Shown here piece by piece: positions 1 through 8,733 of a DNA stretch of 64,000 bases. Made by a program: the position numbers and the translations under genes. Origin of the DNA: Bacilli bacterium. Lineage in GTDB: Bacteria > Bacillota_I > Bacilli_A > RF39 > UBA660. Every line of letters starts with the position of its first letter. The first letter of the stretch is position 1. Below the pieces are notes generated by a model. It was not told the DNA's origin, ran no database searches, and was given only the letters and a program-made list of their open reading frames with translations. The DNA lies in the NCBI GenBank assembly GCA_017432825.1, contig JAFRIJ010000003.1, forward strand, positions 90,082 to 154,081, written 5' to 3'.

Positions 1-2
1 TG

Positions 3-1403
3 AATTTTTCTTTAGGTGTTATTCCTAAAAATTATATGAATGATGATTATTTAAGTGATAGTTTAAAATTATTACTTGATATTGATACTTCATCAGAATT
101 AAATGATTTATATTATAATAAGTGGTTAGATGACATTAATAGTTCTTGCAATTTATTTATTAGTTATAAGAAACATTGTAATTCTATAGATTATTATATA
201 TCTTCTTTAAATGATAAGCTTAATTTAAGTATTCTTAATTATACTAATAGTTATGATTATTCTAATATATATAATAAAATTATTCTTACTAGGGATATTG
301 ATAATCTAATTAAATATAATACTAATAGTAATGAATTGTCTTTATTATATAATAATTATAGTAATATTAATTACATGTCTTATAATAATAAATTTACTTA
401 TATTAATTCTAATAAATTAAAGGAATATTTGAATCATAAATTAGTTTTATCTTATAGCGCTATAAACAATTATTATCATTGTTCTTTTAAATATTATTTA
501 TCTAATGTTTTAAAATTAAATTTATTTGAAGATAATTTTAATACTATTATTGGTAGTTTATTTCATTATATTTTATCTATTTGTTTTGATGATAAAATTG
601 ATATTAAAAAGGAATATTATAATTATATTGATAAGTTAGAATATAAATTTAATTCTAGGGAATTGTTTTTTCTAGATAATTTATATGAAGAAGTTATGTT
701 TGTAATTAATACTATAAAGAAGCAGTATGAGTTTTCTACTTTAAATAAATCTTTATATGAAGAAAAAATTGAGATTGATAAGAGTAGAGAAGATATGCTT
801 ATTATTTTTAAGGGATTTGTTGATAAAATACTAATGGATAATGATAGTAAGATAGCTTCTATAATTGATTATAAGACTGGTAATGTTAATTTAGATTTAA
901 ATAATATTAGTTATGGATTAGATTTACAGTTACCTGTGTATGTTTATTTAACTAAATATAAATTTCCTAATATTAGAATTGTTGGGTTTTATTTACAAAG
1001 AATTCTTAATAGTGAAGTAGTAAAAGATAATAATAAGAGTTATTTATCATTAAAAGAAGATAAATTAAAATTGCAGGGATATTCTAATAATGATATTAAT
1101 ATTCTTGAATTATTCGATTCTTCATATAATAGTAGTAATGTTATTATGGGAATGAGAACTGGTAATAATGGTATTATGTCTAAAAAGATATTTGATGATG
1201 GTGATATTAATAAAATATGTGATATAACTGATGATAAAATTAATTATTGTATAGATGAAATTATAAATTCTAGATTTGATATTAATCCTAAGAGAATAGG
1301 TAGTGATAATGTTGGATGTATGTATTGTAAATATAAAGATATTTGTTTCGTTAATGATAATAATATAGTTAATTTGGATAGTCCAGAAGATATTTTTTCT
1401 TAA
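3..1403 (+). CDS. addB: AddB-like helicase/nuclease subunit, C-terminal part (5' end outside window)
   Basis: The frame is open to the left edge, so the first ATG at 36 is probably internal. Seen: a PD-(D/E)XK nuclease core with IDYKTG at 864-881 followed by LQLPVYVYL (the QxxxY motif), one Cys in YYHCSF near 480, and CMYCKYKDIC at 1317-1346. Known: AddB carries a C-terminal RecB-type nuclease whose 4Fe-4S cluster is held by one upstream Cys plus a C-X2-C-X5-C group, exactly this pattern. AddB pairs with AddA to resect double-strand ends. Inferred: a functional AddB C-terminus with an intact Fe-S set. No addA is visible in the window. Confidence 0.85.
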   Translation, partial: NFSLGVIPKNYMNDDYLSDSLKLLLDIDTSSELNDLYYNKWLDDINSSCNLFISYKKHCNSIDYYISSLNDKLNLSILNYTNSYDYSNIYNKIILTRDIDNLIKYNTNSNELSLLYNNYSNINYMSYNNKFTYINSNKLKEYLNHKLVLSYSAINNYYHCSFKYYLSNVLKLNLFEDNFNTIIGSLFHYILSICFDDKIDIKKEYYNYIDKLEYKFNSRELFFLDNLYEEVMFVINTIKKQYEFSTLNKSLYEEKIEIDKSREDMLIIFKGFVDKILMDNDSKIASIIDYKTGNVNLDLNNISYGLDLQLPVYVYLTKYKFPNIRIVGFYLQRILNSEVVKDNNKSYLSLKEDKLKLQGYSNNDINILELFDSSYNSSNVIMGMRTGNNGIMSKKIFDDGDINKICDITDDKINYCIDEIINSRFDINPKRIGSDNVGCMYCKYKDICFVNDNNIVNLDSPEDIFS

Positions 1404-1472
1404 TATTATAAAAATACTTGATTTTTTAATTATTATTGATATAATAATTAGCTAATTAAAGGTGGGGATTTT

Positions 1473-1865
1473 ATGTTGAGAAAGATATTAAGTTTTGTTA
1501 TTGTTTTAGTTTTAGTGGGACTAATTATTACTAGTTTATTAAATTTATATAACAAAAGTAAATTAGAATCTAAGGGATTTGATAAATCTATTAATGAAAA
1601 AGTTGATAGTAATGATAAAAATAATATTATAGATAAAAATAGTTCAAGTAATAAAAAGAAAGATAAAAATGATTCTAATAATAGTAAAACTAATAGTGAT
1701 AATAATTCTAATAATGAGGAAGTTTTAAATAATAGTTCTTCAGAAATGGATTATTATAATGTTCAAGTTGAAAATACTGGTAGTTATAAAAATAATATAA
1801 TATATATTGTTTCATCTATTTTTATATTATTTGGGTTTGGTGCTGTTGCTTATAATAAAAATTAA
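1473..1865 (+). CDS. Small secreted protein with a C-terminal sorting-signal-like tail
   Basis: 130 residues, not a recognised family. Seen: an N-terminal hydrophobic segment (about residues 5-26), a long Asn/Ser/Lys/Asp low-complexity linker (30-90), then VENTG at 99-103, a hydrophobic stretch (109-126) and a short KN tail. This has the layout of a cell-wall sorting signal (pentapeptide, membrane span, basic tail), with VENTG where LPXTG-like motifs sit. The RBS AAGGTGGGGA lies before the ATG, and a terminator follows at once. Inferred: a wall-anchored spacer protein, possibly a substrate of the sortase at 53.6-54.2 kb. The tail carries only one Lys, so simple two-span membrane insertion is the alternative. 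Confidence 0.7.
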   Translation: MLRKILSFVIVLVLVGLIITSLLNLYNKSKLESKGFDKSINEKVDSNDKNNIIDKNSSSNKKKDKNDSNNSKTNSDNNSNNEEVLNNSSSEMDYYNVQVENTGSYKNNIIYIVSSIFILFGFGAVAYNKN

Positions 1866-1883
1866 GGATTTCCTTAATTTTTT
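1857..1883 (+). terminator. Intrinsic terminator
   Basis: Perfect inverted repeat AAATTAAGGA/TCCTTAATTT with a two-base loop, followed by a T-run, overlapping the stop of the preceding gene. Confidence 0.85.
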
Positions 1884-1944
1884 TGTTATTATTTCTTTTC
1901 TTTTACATATATTTTATTGTAGGTATAGAAAGGAATGAAATACT

Positions 1945-2205
1945 ATGGAAACATTAAAAGTAGGTACTAAATCTAATCCTAATTCTGTTGCTGGAGCTCT
2001 TGCTAATGTATTTAGAGAAAAGGGTGTTGTAGAAGTGCAAGCTATAGGAGCTGGAGCATTAAATCAAGCTATTAAGGCTATTGCTATTGCTAGAGGTTTT
2101 GTAGCGCCTAGTGGTAAAAATTTGGTTTGTATTCCTGCATTTACTGATATACAAATTGATGGGGAAGAGAGAACTGCTATTAAGTTAATTGTAGAGGCTA
2201 TATAG
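1945..2205 (+). CDS. spoVS: Stage V sporulation protein S (SpoVS)
   Basis: 86 residues, the usual SpoVS length, matching the family from end to end: it starts METLKVGTKSNPNSVAGA, has the Gly/Ala-rich VQAIGAGALNQAIKAI stretch and ends in a hydrophobic strand. Known: SpoVS is a small Alba-like fold protein needed for late sporulation steps in Bacillus, but it also occurs in non-sporulating bacteria, where its role is unclear. The RBS AAAGGA lies before the ATG. It has its own terminator overlapping the stop codon, so it is probably a single-gene unit. It does not by itself show that the organism sporulates; no other sporulation gene is in the window. Confidence 0.95.
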   Translation: METLKVGTKSNPNSVAGALANVFREKGVVEVQAIGAGALNQAIKAIAIARGFVAPSGKNLVCIPAFTDIQIDGEERTAIKLIVEAI

Positions 2206-2216
2206 TCTCTTTTTTT
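2192..2216 (+). terminator. Intrinsic terminator overlapping the spoVS stop
   Basis: AGAGGCTA and TAGTCTCT form an eight-pair stem (one G-T wobble) that includes the TAG stop codon, followed by seven Ts. Confidence 0.8.
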
Positions 2217-2217
2217 A

Positions 2218-2246
2218 TTTACATATTATTTATTATGTTGTATAAT
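2218..2246 (+). promoter_or_regulatory. Promoter for the 2270-6721 genes
   Basis: -35 TTTACA (2218-2223), 17-base spacer, -10 TATAAT (2241-2246), directly downstream of the spoVS terminator and 23 bases before the next ATG. Confidence 0.7.
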
Positions 2247-2269
2247 TATTTTAAGATAGGGTTGATTGT

Positions 2270-2722
2270 ATGAAAAAGATTGTTTTATGGATTGTTTTGT
2301 TTTTTTTAATTATTTTATTACTTTTTGTTATATTTATTAATTATAATAAAAAGAATATTATTACAAATAATAATACTAAGTCTAAAGATGTATCTTTAGC
2401 TGATGAAGAGGTATGGACTTCTTATAAAAAGAAAGTAATAAATAGAAATAACTTTGAATTAGTTGAGTCGTTTGATAATTTTTATAGTTTTTCTTTAAAA
2501 TTTAATAATGATATACTTAGCTTTTGTAATATTTATACAGATAAGTGTGTTGATTATAAATATACCTTATTAGATAGTGAATATTCTTTGTATGATTTAG
2601 ATGGCAATAGTTTAGATAGTAAATATAAATTAGATCTTTTAGATAATACTTTGTGTTTTATAAATTATACTGTTGATTCTGTTAATTATGATATTTATTA
2701 TTTTAAGTATAGTGATAAATAG
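2270..2722 (+). CDS. Hypothetical membrane-anchored extracellular protein
   Basis: 150 residues, family not recognised. Seen: a strongly hydrophobic N-terminal segment (about residues 4-24) with no lipobox Cys, followed by a soluble domain rich in Asp, Tyr, Leu and Ser. This contains a close Cys pair in CNIYTDKC and a third Cys near the C-terminus, suggesting a small extracytoplasmic beta-rich domain. The stop is 15 bases before the ATG of the prepilin/InlB gene, so the two are very likely cotranscribed. Inferred: an accessory of the surface protein encoded next (assembly or anchoring). This rests on context only. Confidence 0.65.
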   Translation: MKKIVLWIVLFFLIILLLFVIFINYNKKNIITNNNTKSKDVSLADEEVWTSYKKKVINRNNFELVESFDNFYSFSLKFNNDILSFCNIYTDKCVDYKYTLLDSEYSLYDLDGNSLDSKYKLDLLDNTLCFINYTVDSVNYDIYYFKYSDK

Positions 2723-2737
2723 TTAGTGAGGTGTTTT

Positions 2738-5700
2738 ATGATAAGTAAGTTTAATAATAAAGGTTTTACTTTAGTTGAGGTATTGGTTACTGTTGTTTTA
2801 ATGTCTATTATTATAACAATTTCTTTTGGGGCTTATAATCTTATAATTAATAATTCTAAGAATAAAGCAATTGAAGTAAGTAAAGATAATATAATGAATG
2901 CTGCAGAATTATATTTAAAAGAAGACGTTGATTATTCTTATTGGGGTCACCACGATTTGAACGATTCTACATATTATTACTATTACTGTATTTCTATTCA
3001 AGAATTAATTAACAAAGGTTTTTTTGGTGAAGATTTATTAAATAAAAAAATTAAATCTGATGGTGGTATTACAAATAATTCTCTAATAAAGATTGTTAAA
3101 AATATGAATAATATGACTATTGTAAAAACAGAAATAACTGATTTAACAAACGTTAATGAATGTTTAAATGAAACAAATGGTGACATTGATAATGATAATG
3201 ATGATCCTTTATCTGATGAAAATTATCATCTTTTATTTGAATCTAATGGTGATGTAGTAATTGCTCCATATTCTATAAGAAAAGGTAATTCAGTAAGTTT
3301 ACCGTCTGCTACTAAGAATGGTTATTTATTTGCTGGGTGGTATACAAGAAAATTTAGTGGAACCAAAGTTGGAGATGCTAATACTACTATTACACCTAAG
3401 TATGATATGATATTATATGCTCATTGGGTTCCTGATCCTAATATTCCTAGAGTAAATATTAAACTTGATATGAATGGTGGAGACCTTGCTAGTACACATG
3501 AAGAAGGTATTGATAAAAGTGGTACATTATTAACATATAATAATTCTACAATAATTCATCAAGTAATACATGTAGATAAAAGCGGATTATTAAATTGGAA
3601 AAATAATATTAAAAGAGATGGTTATTCTATAAATGAAAATAAAGCATGGTGTATGGAAAGAAATGGAACTGGCAAATGTTATAGTTTAACAAAAGAATAT
3701 AAGTCAACTGATTTTTGCCAAAATAAAAATGAAAACTGTACAATTACTTTATATGCTAATTGGATTCCTAGTAAAATAAAAATAATATTCAATGCGAATG
3801 GTGGGATTTTGGCAAGTGAACACAATGTAAATTATAGTATTGATGATGATTATGTAACAAAGAATAATAATGTTATTATTCATACTATTGAATATGGTAA
3901 TTCATTAACTGAAAATGGGTTATTAAATTGGAATAACAAAAATGGCTTAAATATGTTTAAAACAGGATATACAATTAATAGTAATAGCGTGTGGTGTTTA
4001 AATGCGGAGACGTGTTTTGATCAAGTAACTGCTTATGAAGGAAGTAAATTCTGTGATGCTAAAGAAGGAGATTGTGAAGCAGAATTATATGCTAATTGGG
4101 TACCAAATACTTATACAATAACGTTAGATAATGAAGGCGCTACAACAAATGGAACCAGTACGTTATATGAAGAATATAATAAAAACTGGTATTTAGATAC
4201 TGGAAAGACAAAAATAATGACTTCAGAAGAAAACCCTATAGTAATGCCAACTAAAACAGGATATACATTTGATGGATATTATACAGAAAAATATGGTGAA
4301 GGAAATCAGGTAATAACTGAAGAAGGATACATAGTAGGAAATAAAACAAATACTTTCTCAGCAAATGGGAAATTATATGCAAATTGGAATGCACTTGATT
4401 ATACAATTAATTATTATATAGGTAATGCTGATGGCTCTACTCCTACTAAACTAAATTCACAAAAATGTACATTTGGTAATACTTGTACTTTAGTTGATTT
4501 TGCCGAATTAGTAGATAAATTTCCATATAGTAGTGCTGATTCAGGCGGAAAATATGGATGGTCATTCTATGGATGGAGTACATCAAAAGAGGGATTAACA
4601 TTATCGTATAATAATAAAGCTTCATTAAGTGGTTTAACAACATATAGTAGTACAATTAATATATACGCTTTAGGTAAAAAAACTTATAGATTTAGTACTG
4701 GTAAAGAACCAAAATCATTTATATTAACAGTAAATCAAATATGGAATCCAATTGGTATAGAAGATAAATACTTAACTGATATAGATGTTCCAAATGCTGA
4801 ATCGTTAAGTAGTTGGACTTTTATAGGTTATATAGGTGGATCTAATAGTGTTGCAAATGAAAATGTATGTATACCTGCAGCAAAAGCAGGCGCTAAGTAT
4901 AAACCAAAATATAATGAATGTAGTACTGGATATATGCGTTCTAAATACAAAAGAACTTTAACTATTACATATGATGGAAATAGTGGTACAGGTACAACAA
5001 ATAAGACTGAATTAGTTCAATTATATAATTCAGGCTATGGTAATAATGCTGGAGATACAAATACTGGTTCAACACTTGGAAGTAATAGTATAAAATTAGC
5101 AAATAACAATTTTACAAGAACAAATTATTTATTTACTAAATGGAGAACAGCTAAAACAAGTGGAACATTATATGCAGAAGGAGATACGTTTGAAGAATTA
5201 GGAACTACAATAGATAGTACTAAGTTAACTCAAACGATGTATGCTCAATGGGAAGAAGATTTACCAGAAGATGCAACATTAATATATTATGCTAATGGTC
5301 ATGGAACAGCACCTGCTAAGGTTACAATGACATATTCTGCTGCGACGAAAGCAGCGGCAGCCATAACAGCTACTGGTTATACATTTAAAGAGTGGAATAC
5401 AAAAGCTGATGGAACTGGAACAAGCTATCTAGCAGGAGCAACAGTAAAAGCAGCAAATGTTACACCAGTAAAAACATCTTTATATGCGCAGTGGACAGAA
5501 AAAACAGCTAAATTAACATATAATGCAAATGGACATGGAACAGCTCCATCAGCAGTAACAATGAAATACTCTATAGAAACTAAAGCAGCTGCAGCTATTA
5601 CAGCTACTGGTTATACGTTTAATGGATGGAATACCAAAACAGACGGAACTGGAACAAACTATGCAGCAGGAGCAACAGTAAAAGCAGCAAATGTAGAACC

Positions 5701-6721
5701 AACAGCAAAAACGTTATATGCAAAATGGACAGAAAAAACAGCTAAATTAACATATAATGCAAATGGACATGGAACTGCACCGTCAGCAGTAACAATGAAG
5801 TATTCAGCAGCAACTACGGCAGCGGCAGCTATAACAGCCGGTGGTTATACATTTAATGGATGGAATACAAAAGCAGATGGGACTGGAACAAATTATGTAG
5901 CAGGAGCAACAGTAAAAGCAGCAAATGTAGAACCAACAGCAAAAACGTTATATGCAAAATGGACAGCAGTTGATCCAACTATTACTTTCTCTAAAGGTGG
6001 AACTAGTAGTTCTCCAACGAAGGTAAGAAGTGGAGTAGATATTACAGTAACATGTACTTCTGCAGCTGGTATTAGTTCACTTGATATAGTAGATGATTTA
6101 GGTGATCATGGTACATTATCTAAACCATCTTCAACTGAATGGAAAAGAACAGATGAATTAGGTAAAGAAAGAGATAATGCTTATATTAAAGCGACATGTA
6201 AGTCTAAAAATGGAGAATCTAAAACTGTTACAAAATATTATAATGTAAAAAATGCAACACCTTCTATTTCCTTTAGCCCTGCTGGTGGCACTAGTAGTAG
6301 CCCTAAATCTGTTGCTAAGGGTTCAACTATTACTATTACATGTACTTCTAGTTTTACAATTAGTTCGTTTTCTACAGTAGATGATACAGGTGATAAAGGT
6401 AGTCAAAGTTCAAAAACTAATACAAAGGTTGTTAGAAAAATAACACTTGGTTCTGTCAGATCTGGTGCTTATATTAAAGCAACATGTAATGACGGTGTAA
6501 GCAAAACTGTTAAAAAATATTATAAAGTTACAAGTTCATCTTCTGGAGGTAGTAGTTCTTGCTCGGGTTCTTCTAGTTCTACTAAGGGGACATGTATATG
6601 TTATGATATGGAACAATGTCATATTGTTGGTTCAACTTATTCAAGTTATACAAAAGAGCAATGTTGTGATAAATGTGGTAAAAATAGTTATCAGTGGAAT
6701 ACTACTGTACCTCCTTGTTAA
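2738..6721 (+). CDS. Giant surface protein with type IV prepilin leader and InlB-type repeats
   Basis: 1,327 residues. The ATG at 2738 is chosen over an in-frame GTG at 2726 because GTGAGGTG serves as its RBS. Seen: prepilin leader KGFTLVEVLVTVV, with cleavage expected after Gly9 and Glu at +5. Eight repeats close with L/MYAxW (last near 5950), each with GYxFxGW cores, typical of Listeria-Bacteroides (InlB B, Flg_new) repeats. Then come two Ig-like repeats (about 5980-6520), a Ser/Gly linker and a Cys-rich tail. Known: InlB repeats occur in adhesins, and prepilin leaders target proteins to a type IV pilus-like machine. Inferred: a surface fibre tip or adhesin. Codons shift from T-ending at the 5' end to A-ending in the repeat region, suggesting a mosaic origin. 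Confidence 0.85.
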   Translation: MISKFNNKGFTLVEVLVTVVLMSIIITISFGAYNLIINNSKNKAIEVSKDNIMNAAELYLKEDVDYSYWGHHDLNDSTYYYYYCISIQELINKGFFGEDLLNKKIKSDGGITNNSLIKIVKNMNNMTIVKTEITDLTNVNECLNETNGDIDNDNDDPLSDENYHLLFESNGDVVIAPYSIRKGNSVSLPSATKNGYLFAGWYTRKFSGTKVGDANTTITPKYDMILYAHWVPDPNIPRVNIKLDMNGGDLASTHEEGIDKSGTLLTYNNSTIIHQVIHVDKSGLLNWKNNIKRDGYSINENKAWCMERNGTGKCYSLTKEYKSTDFCQNKNENCTITLYANWIPSKIKIIFNANGGILASEHNVNYSIDDDYVTKNNNVIIHTIEYGNSLTENGLLNWNNKNGLNMFKTGYTINSNSVWCLNAETCFDQVTAYEGSKFCDAKEGDCEAELYANWVPNTYTITLDNEGATTNGTSTLYEEYNKNWYLDTGKTKIMTSEENPIVMPTKTGYTFDGYYTEKYGEGNQVITEEGYIVGNKTNTFSANGKLYANWNALDYTINYYIGNADGSTPTKLNSQKCTFGNTCTLVDFAELVDKFPYSSADSGGKYGWSFYGWSTSKEGLTLSYNNKASLSGLTTYSSTINIYALGKKTYRFSTGKEPKSFILTVNQIWNPIGIEDKYLTDIDVPNAESLSSWTFIGYIGGSNSVANENVCIPAAKAGAKYKPKYNECSTGYMRSKYKRTLTITYDGNSGTGTTNKTELVQLYNSGYGNNAGDTNTGSTLGSNSIKLANNNFTRTNYLFTKWRTAKTSGTLYAEGDTFEELGTTIDSTKLTQTMYAQWEEDLPEDATLIYYANGHGTAPAKVTMTYSAATKAAAAITATGYTFKEWNTKADGTGTSYLAGATVKAANVTPVKTSLYAQWTEKTAKLTYNANGHGTAPSAVTMKYSIETKAAAAITATGYTFNGWNTKTDGTGTNYAAGATVKAANVEPTAKTLYAKWTEKTAKLTYNANGHGTAPSAVTMKYSAATTAAAAITAGGYTFNGWNTKADGTGTNYVAGATVKAANVEPTAKTLYAKWTAVDPTITFSKGGTSSSPTKVRSGVDITVTCTSAAGISSLDIVDDLGDHGTLSKPSSTEWKRTDELGKERDNAYIKATCKSKNGESKTVTKYYNVKNATPSISFSPAGGTSSSPKSVAKGSTITITCTSSFTISSFSTVDDTGDKGSQSSKTNTKVVRKITLGSVRSGAYIKATCNDGVSKTVKKYYKVTSSSSGGSSSCSGSSSSTKGTCICYDMEQCHIVGSTYSSYTKEQCCDKCGKNSYQWNTTVPPC
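5275..5974 (+). repeat. Three tandem 78-codon InlB-type repeat units
   Basis: Three consecutive units of about 234 bases. The segment starting ACAGAAAAAACAGC recurs at 5495 and 5729, exactly 234 bases apart; the last two copies are nearly identical and the first is more divergent. They encode TYNANGHGTAP...GYTFNGWNTKADGTGT...LYAKW. Near-identity implies recent duplication and likely copy-number variation. Confidence 0.9.
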
Positions 6722-6729
6722 GTAATTAA

Positions 6730-6756
6730 GTAGTTAGAGTTTCTAACTACTTTTTT
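6730..6756 (+). terminator. Intrinsic terminator of the surface-protein gene
   Basis: GTAGTTAGA/TCTAACTAC stem, three-base loop, six Ts. Confidence 0.9.
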
Positions 6757-6779
6757 CTAATAAAATAATTATTTTTATA

Positions 6780-6807
6780 TTGTTTTTATATTAAAGTATG
6801 ATATAAT
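6780..6807 (+). promoter_or_regulatory. aspS promoter
   Basis: -35 TTGTTT (6780-6785), 16-base spacer, extended -10 TGATATAAT (6799-6807). Confidence 0.75.
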
Positions 6808-6819
6808 ACTTATGATGTT

Positions 6820-6950
6820 TATTTGTTGGTCAATATGTGACAATTGACTATATAGCAAATCGTTTACTCACGTTATGAGTTAAGAGCACGTAAGTGAAAT
6901 AAAGTGGTACCGCGGGATATCTCGTCTTTATATTATTTCTTTTATGTGCT
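6820..6950 (+). promoter_or_regulatory. T-box leader of aspS, unusually short
   Basis: The T-box core AGTGGTACCGCGG lies at 6903-6915; flanking AAAG and CTTT close an antiterminator-like hairpin. Upstream are a small hairpin GTCAAT/ATTGAC (6829-6848), whose loop contains GAC (an Asp codon, 6839-6841), and a hairpin ACTCA/TGAGT (6866-6880) in the place of stem III. A long pairing of 6886-6902 with 6933-6949 encloses the T-box and is followed by a T-rich stretch. Known: T-boxes sense uncharged tRNA and control aminoacyl-tRNA synthetase genes. Inferred: tRNA-Asp control by a minimal stem I. The usual mutually exclusive terminator is not obvious. Confidence 0.8.
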
Positions 6951-6973
6951 TTATTATATGTTAGGAGGATATT

Positions 6974-8710
6974 ATGGAAAAATATAAATATTATAATATA
7001 AATAATGTTGGGGAAGAGGTTATAATTAATGGATGGGTTTCTAAAGTTAGAAATCTTGGTGGATTAGTTTTTATAGATATAAGAAATAGAACTGGTATTA
7101 TACAAGCTGTAGTTAGACCTGATAATAAGTGTTATGATATTGCTAATAGTTTAGGTAATGAATATGTTATTAGAGTTTCTGGTATAATAGTCGAAAGAGA
7201 AAATAAAAATAAAAATATTCTTAGTGGAGATATAGAAATTGATGTTAATAAATTAGAGCTTATTAATAAATCTAAAGATATTCCTTTTGTTATTAGTGAT
7301 GATACTAATGCTTTAGAAGATACTAGATTAAAATATAGATTTCTTGATTTGAGAAGAGAAATATTAAAAAATAATTTTATTATTAGAGATAAAATTACGT
7401 ATGCTACAAGAAAATTTTTTCATGATTTAGATTTTATTGAAGTTGAAACTCCTGTTTTATGTAAGAGTACTCCTGAGGGAGCTAGGGATTATTTAGTTCC
7501 TAGTAGAGTTAATAAGGGTAAATTTTATGCTTTACCTCAATCTCCTCAAATATATAAGCAATTATTAATGGTATCTGGTTTTGAAAGGTATTTTCAAATT
7601 GCTAAGTGCTTTAGAGATGAGGATTTAAGGGCTGATAGACAACCTGAATTTACTCAGATTGATGTTGAGATGTCTTTTGTTAATGAAGAGGATGTTATGG
7701 ATGTTGGTGAAAGACTTGTTGCTAGTATTTTTAAAGAGGTTAAGGGGATTGATATTAAACTTCCCTTAATGAAAATGAAATATGATGATGCTATGGATAA
7801 GTATGGTAGTGATAAGCCTGATTTAAGGTTTGGAATGGAAATTAATGATATTACTTCTTGCTTTAAAAATACTTCCTTTACTTTATTTAAAAATGTTATA
7901 GATGATGGTGGTATTATTAATGCGATTGTAGTTCGTGATGCTAGTAGTAAGTATTCTAGAAAGGAATTAGATAAACTTACTGATTTTGTTAAGACATATA
8001 AAGCTAGTGGTTTAGCATATTTAAAATATAATGATGAAGTTACAGGTTCTATTGCTAAGGTTGTTAGTGATGATGAAATTAATGATATTAAAAAAATCTT
8101 AAATATTAATTCTAATGATTTGGTTTTAATTATTAGTGGTAAGAAAGATATTGTTAAGGTTTCTTTAGGTGCCTTGAGATGTAAATTAGCTAGAGATTTA
8201 GGTTTAATTAAACCTGGTGATTATAAATTATTATGGGTAGTTGATTTTCCTTCTTTTGAATGGAGTGAAGAAGAGAATAGGTATGTTTCTTGTCATCATC
8301 CATTTACAATGCCTAAGGATAGTGATGTAGAAAAATTAATTAATGATAAAGCTAACTGTTATTCAAAAGCATATGATATTGTTATTAATGGTTATGAAGC
8401 AGGTGGAGGTTCTATACGTATTCATGATGAGAAAGTTCAAGAAACTATGTTTAAGGCTTTGGAATTGTCTGATAAGGATATAGAAGAAAAGTTTGGCTTC
8501 TTTGTAGATGCTTTAAAATATGGATGCCCTCCTCATGGCGGATTTGCTATGGGGTTAGATAGACTTACAATGCTTTTATGTGGTAGTGAAAATATTAGAG
8601 ATGTTATTGCTTTTCCTAAAACTGCATCTGCTACTGATTTGATGTGTGATTGTCCATCTTTTGTTGATGATAAACAATTAAATGATTTAGGATTAAAAAT
8701 AAATAAATAA
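6974..8710 (+). CDS. aspS: Aspartyl-tRNA synthetase
   Basis: 578 residues, standard for the bacterial type. Seen: N-terminal OB-fold anticodon domain (about 1-105, INGWVSKVRNLGG), class II motif 2 FRDEDLRADRQPEFTQID around residue 215, the inserted GAD domain (about 290-400) found in bacterial AspRS, and motif 3 GGFAMGLDRLTML near the C-terminus. It charges tRNA-Asp with aspartate. RBS TAGGAGGAT precedes the ATG. A T-box leader upstream indicates control by uncharged tRNA. Whether it also charges tRNA-Asn (nondiscriminating type) cannot be judged here; no asnS or gatCAB is in the window, although asnB lies at 60.9 kb. Confidence 0.97.
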   Translation: MEKYKYYNINNVGEEVIINGWVSKVRNLGGLVFIDIRNRTGIIQAVVRPDNKCYDIANSLGNEYVIRVSGIIVERENKNKNILSGDIEIDVNKLELINKSKDIPFVISDDTNALEDTRLKYRFLDLRREILKNNFIIRDKITYATRKFFHDLDFIEVETPVLCKSTPEGARDYLVPSRVNKGKFYALPQSPQIYKQLLMVSGFERYFQIAKCFRDEDLRADRQPEFTQIDVEMSFVNEEDVMDVGERLVASIFKEVKGIDIKLPLMKMKYDDAMDKYGSDKPDLRFGMEINDITSCFKNTSFTLFKNVIDDGGIINAIVVRDASSKYSRKELDKLTDFVKTYKASGLAYLKYNDEVTGSIAKVVSDDEINDIKKILNINSNDLVLIISGKKDIVKVSLGALRCKLARDLGLIKPGDYKLLWVVDFPSFEWSEEENRYVSCHHPFTMPKDSDVEKLINDKANCYSKAYDIVINGYEAGGGSIRIHDEKVQETMFKALELSDKDIEEKFGFFVDALKYGCPPHGGFAMGLDRLTMLLCGSENIRDVIAFPKTASATDLMCDCPSFVDDKQLNDLGLKINK

Positions 8711-8733
8711 TATTATATGATAGGGGATTTATA

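Noticed and set aside
2726..2737. GTG at 2726 as start of the prepilin-leader protein
   Set aside because: GTGAGGTG is the ribosome binding site for the ATG at 2738, and the prepilin leader begins properly from that ATG.
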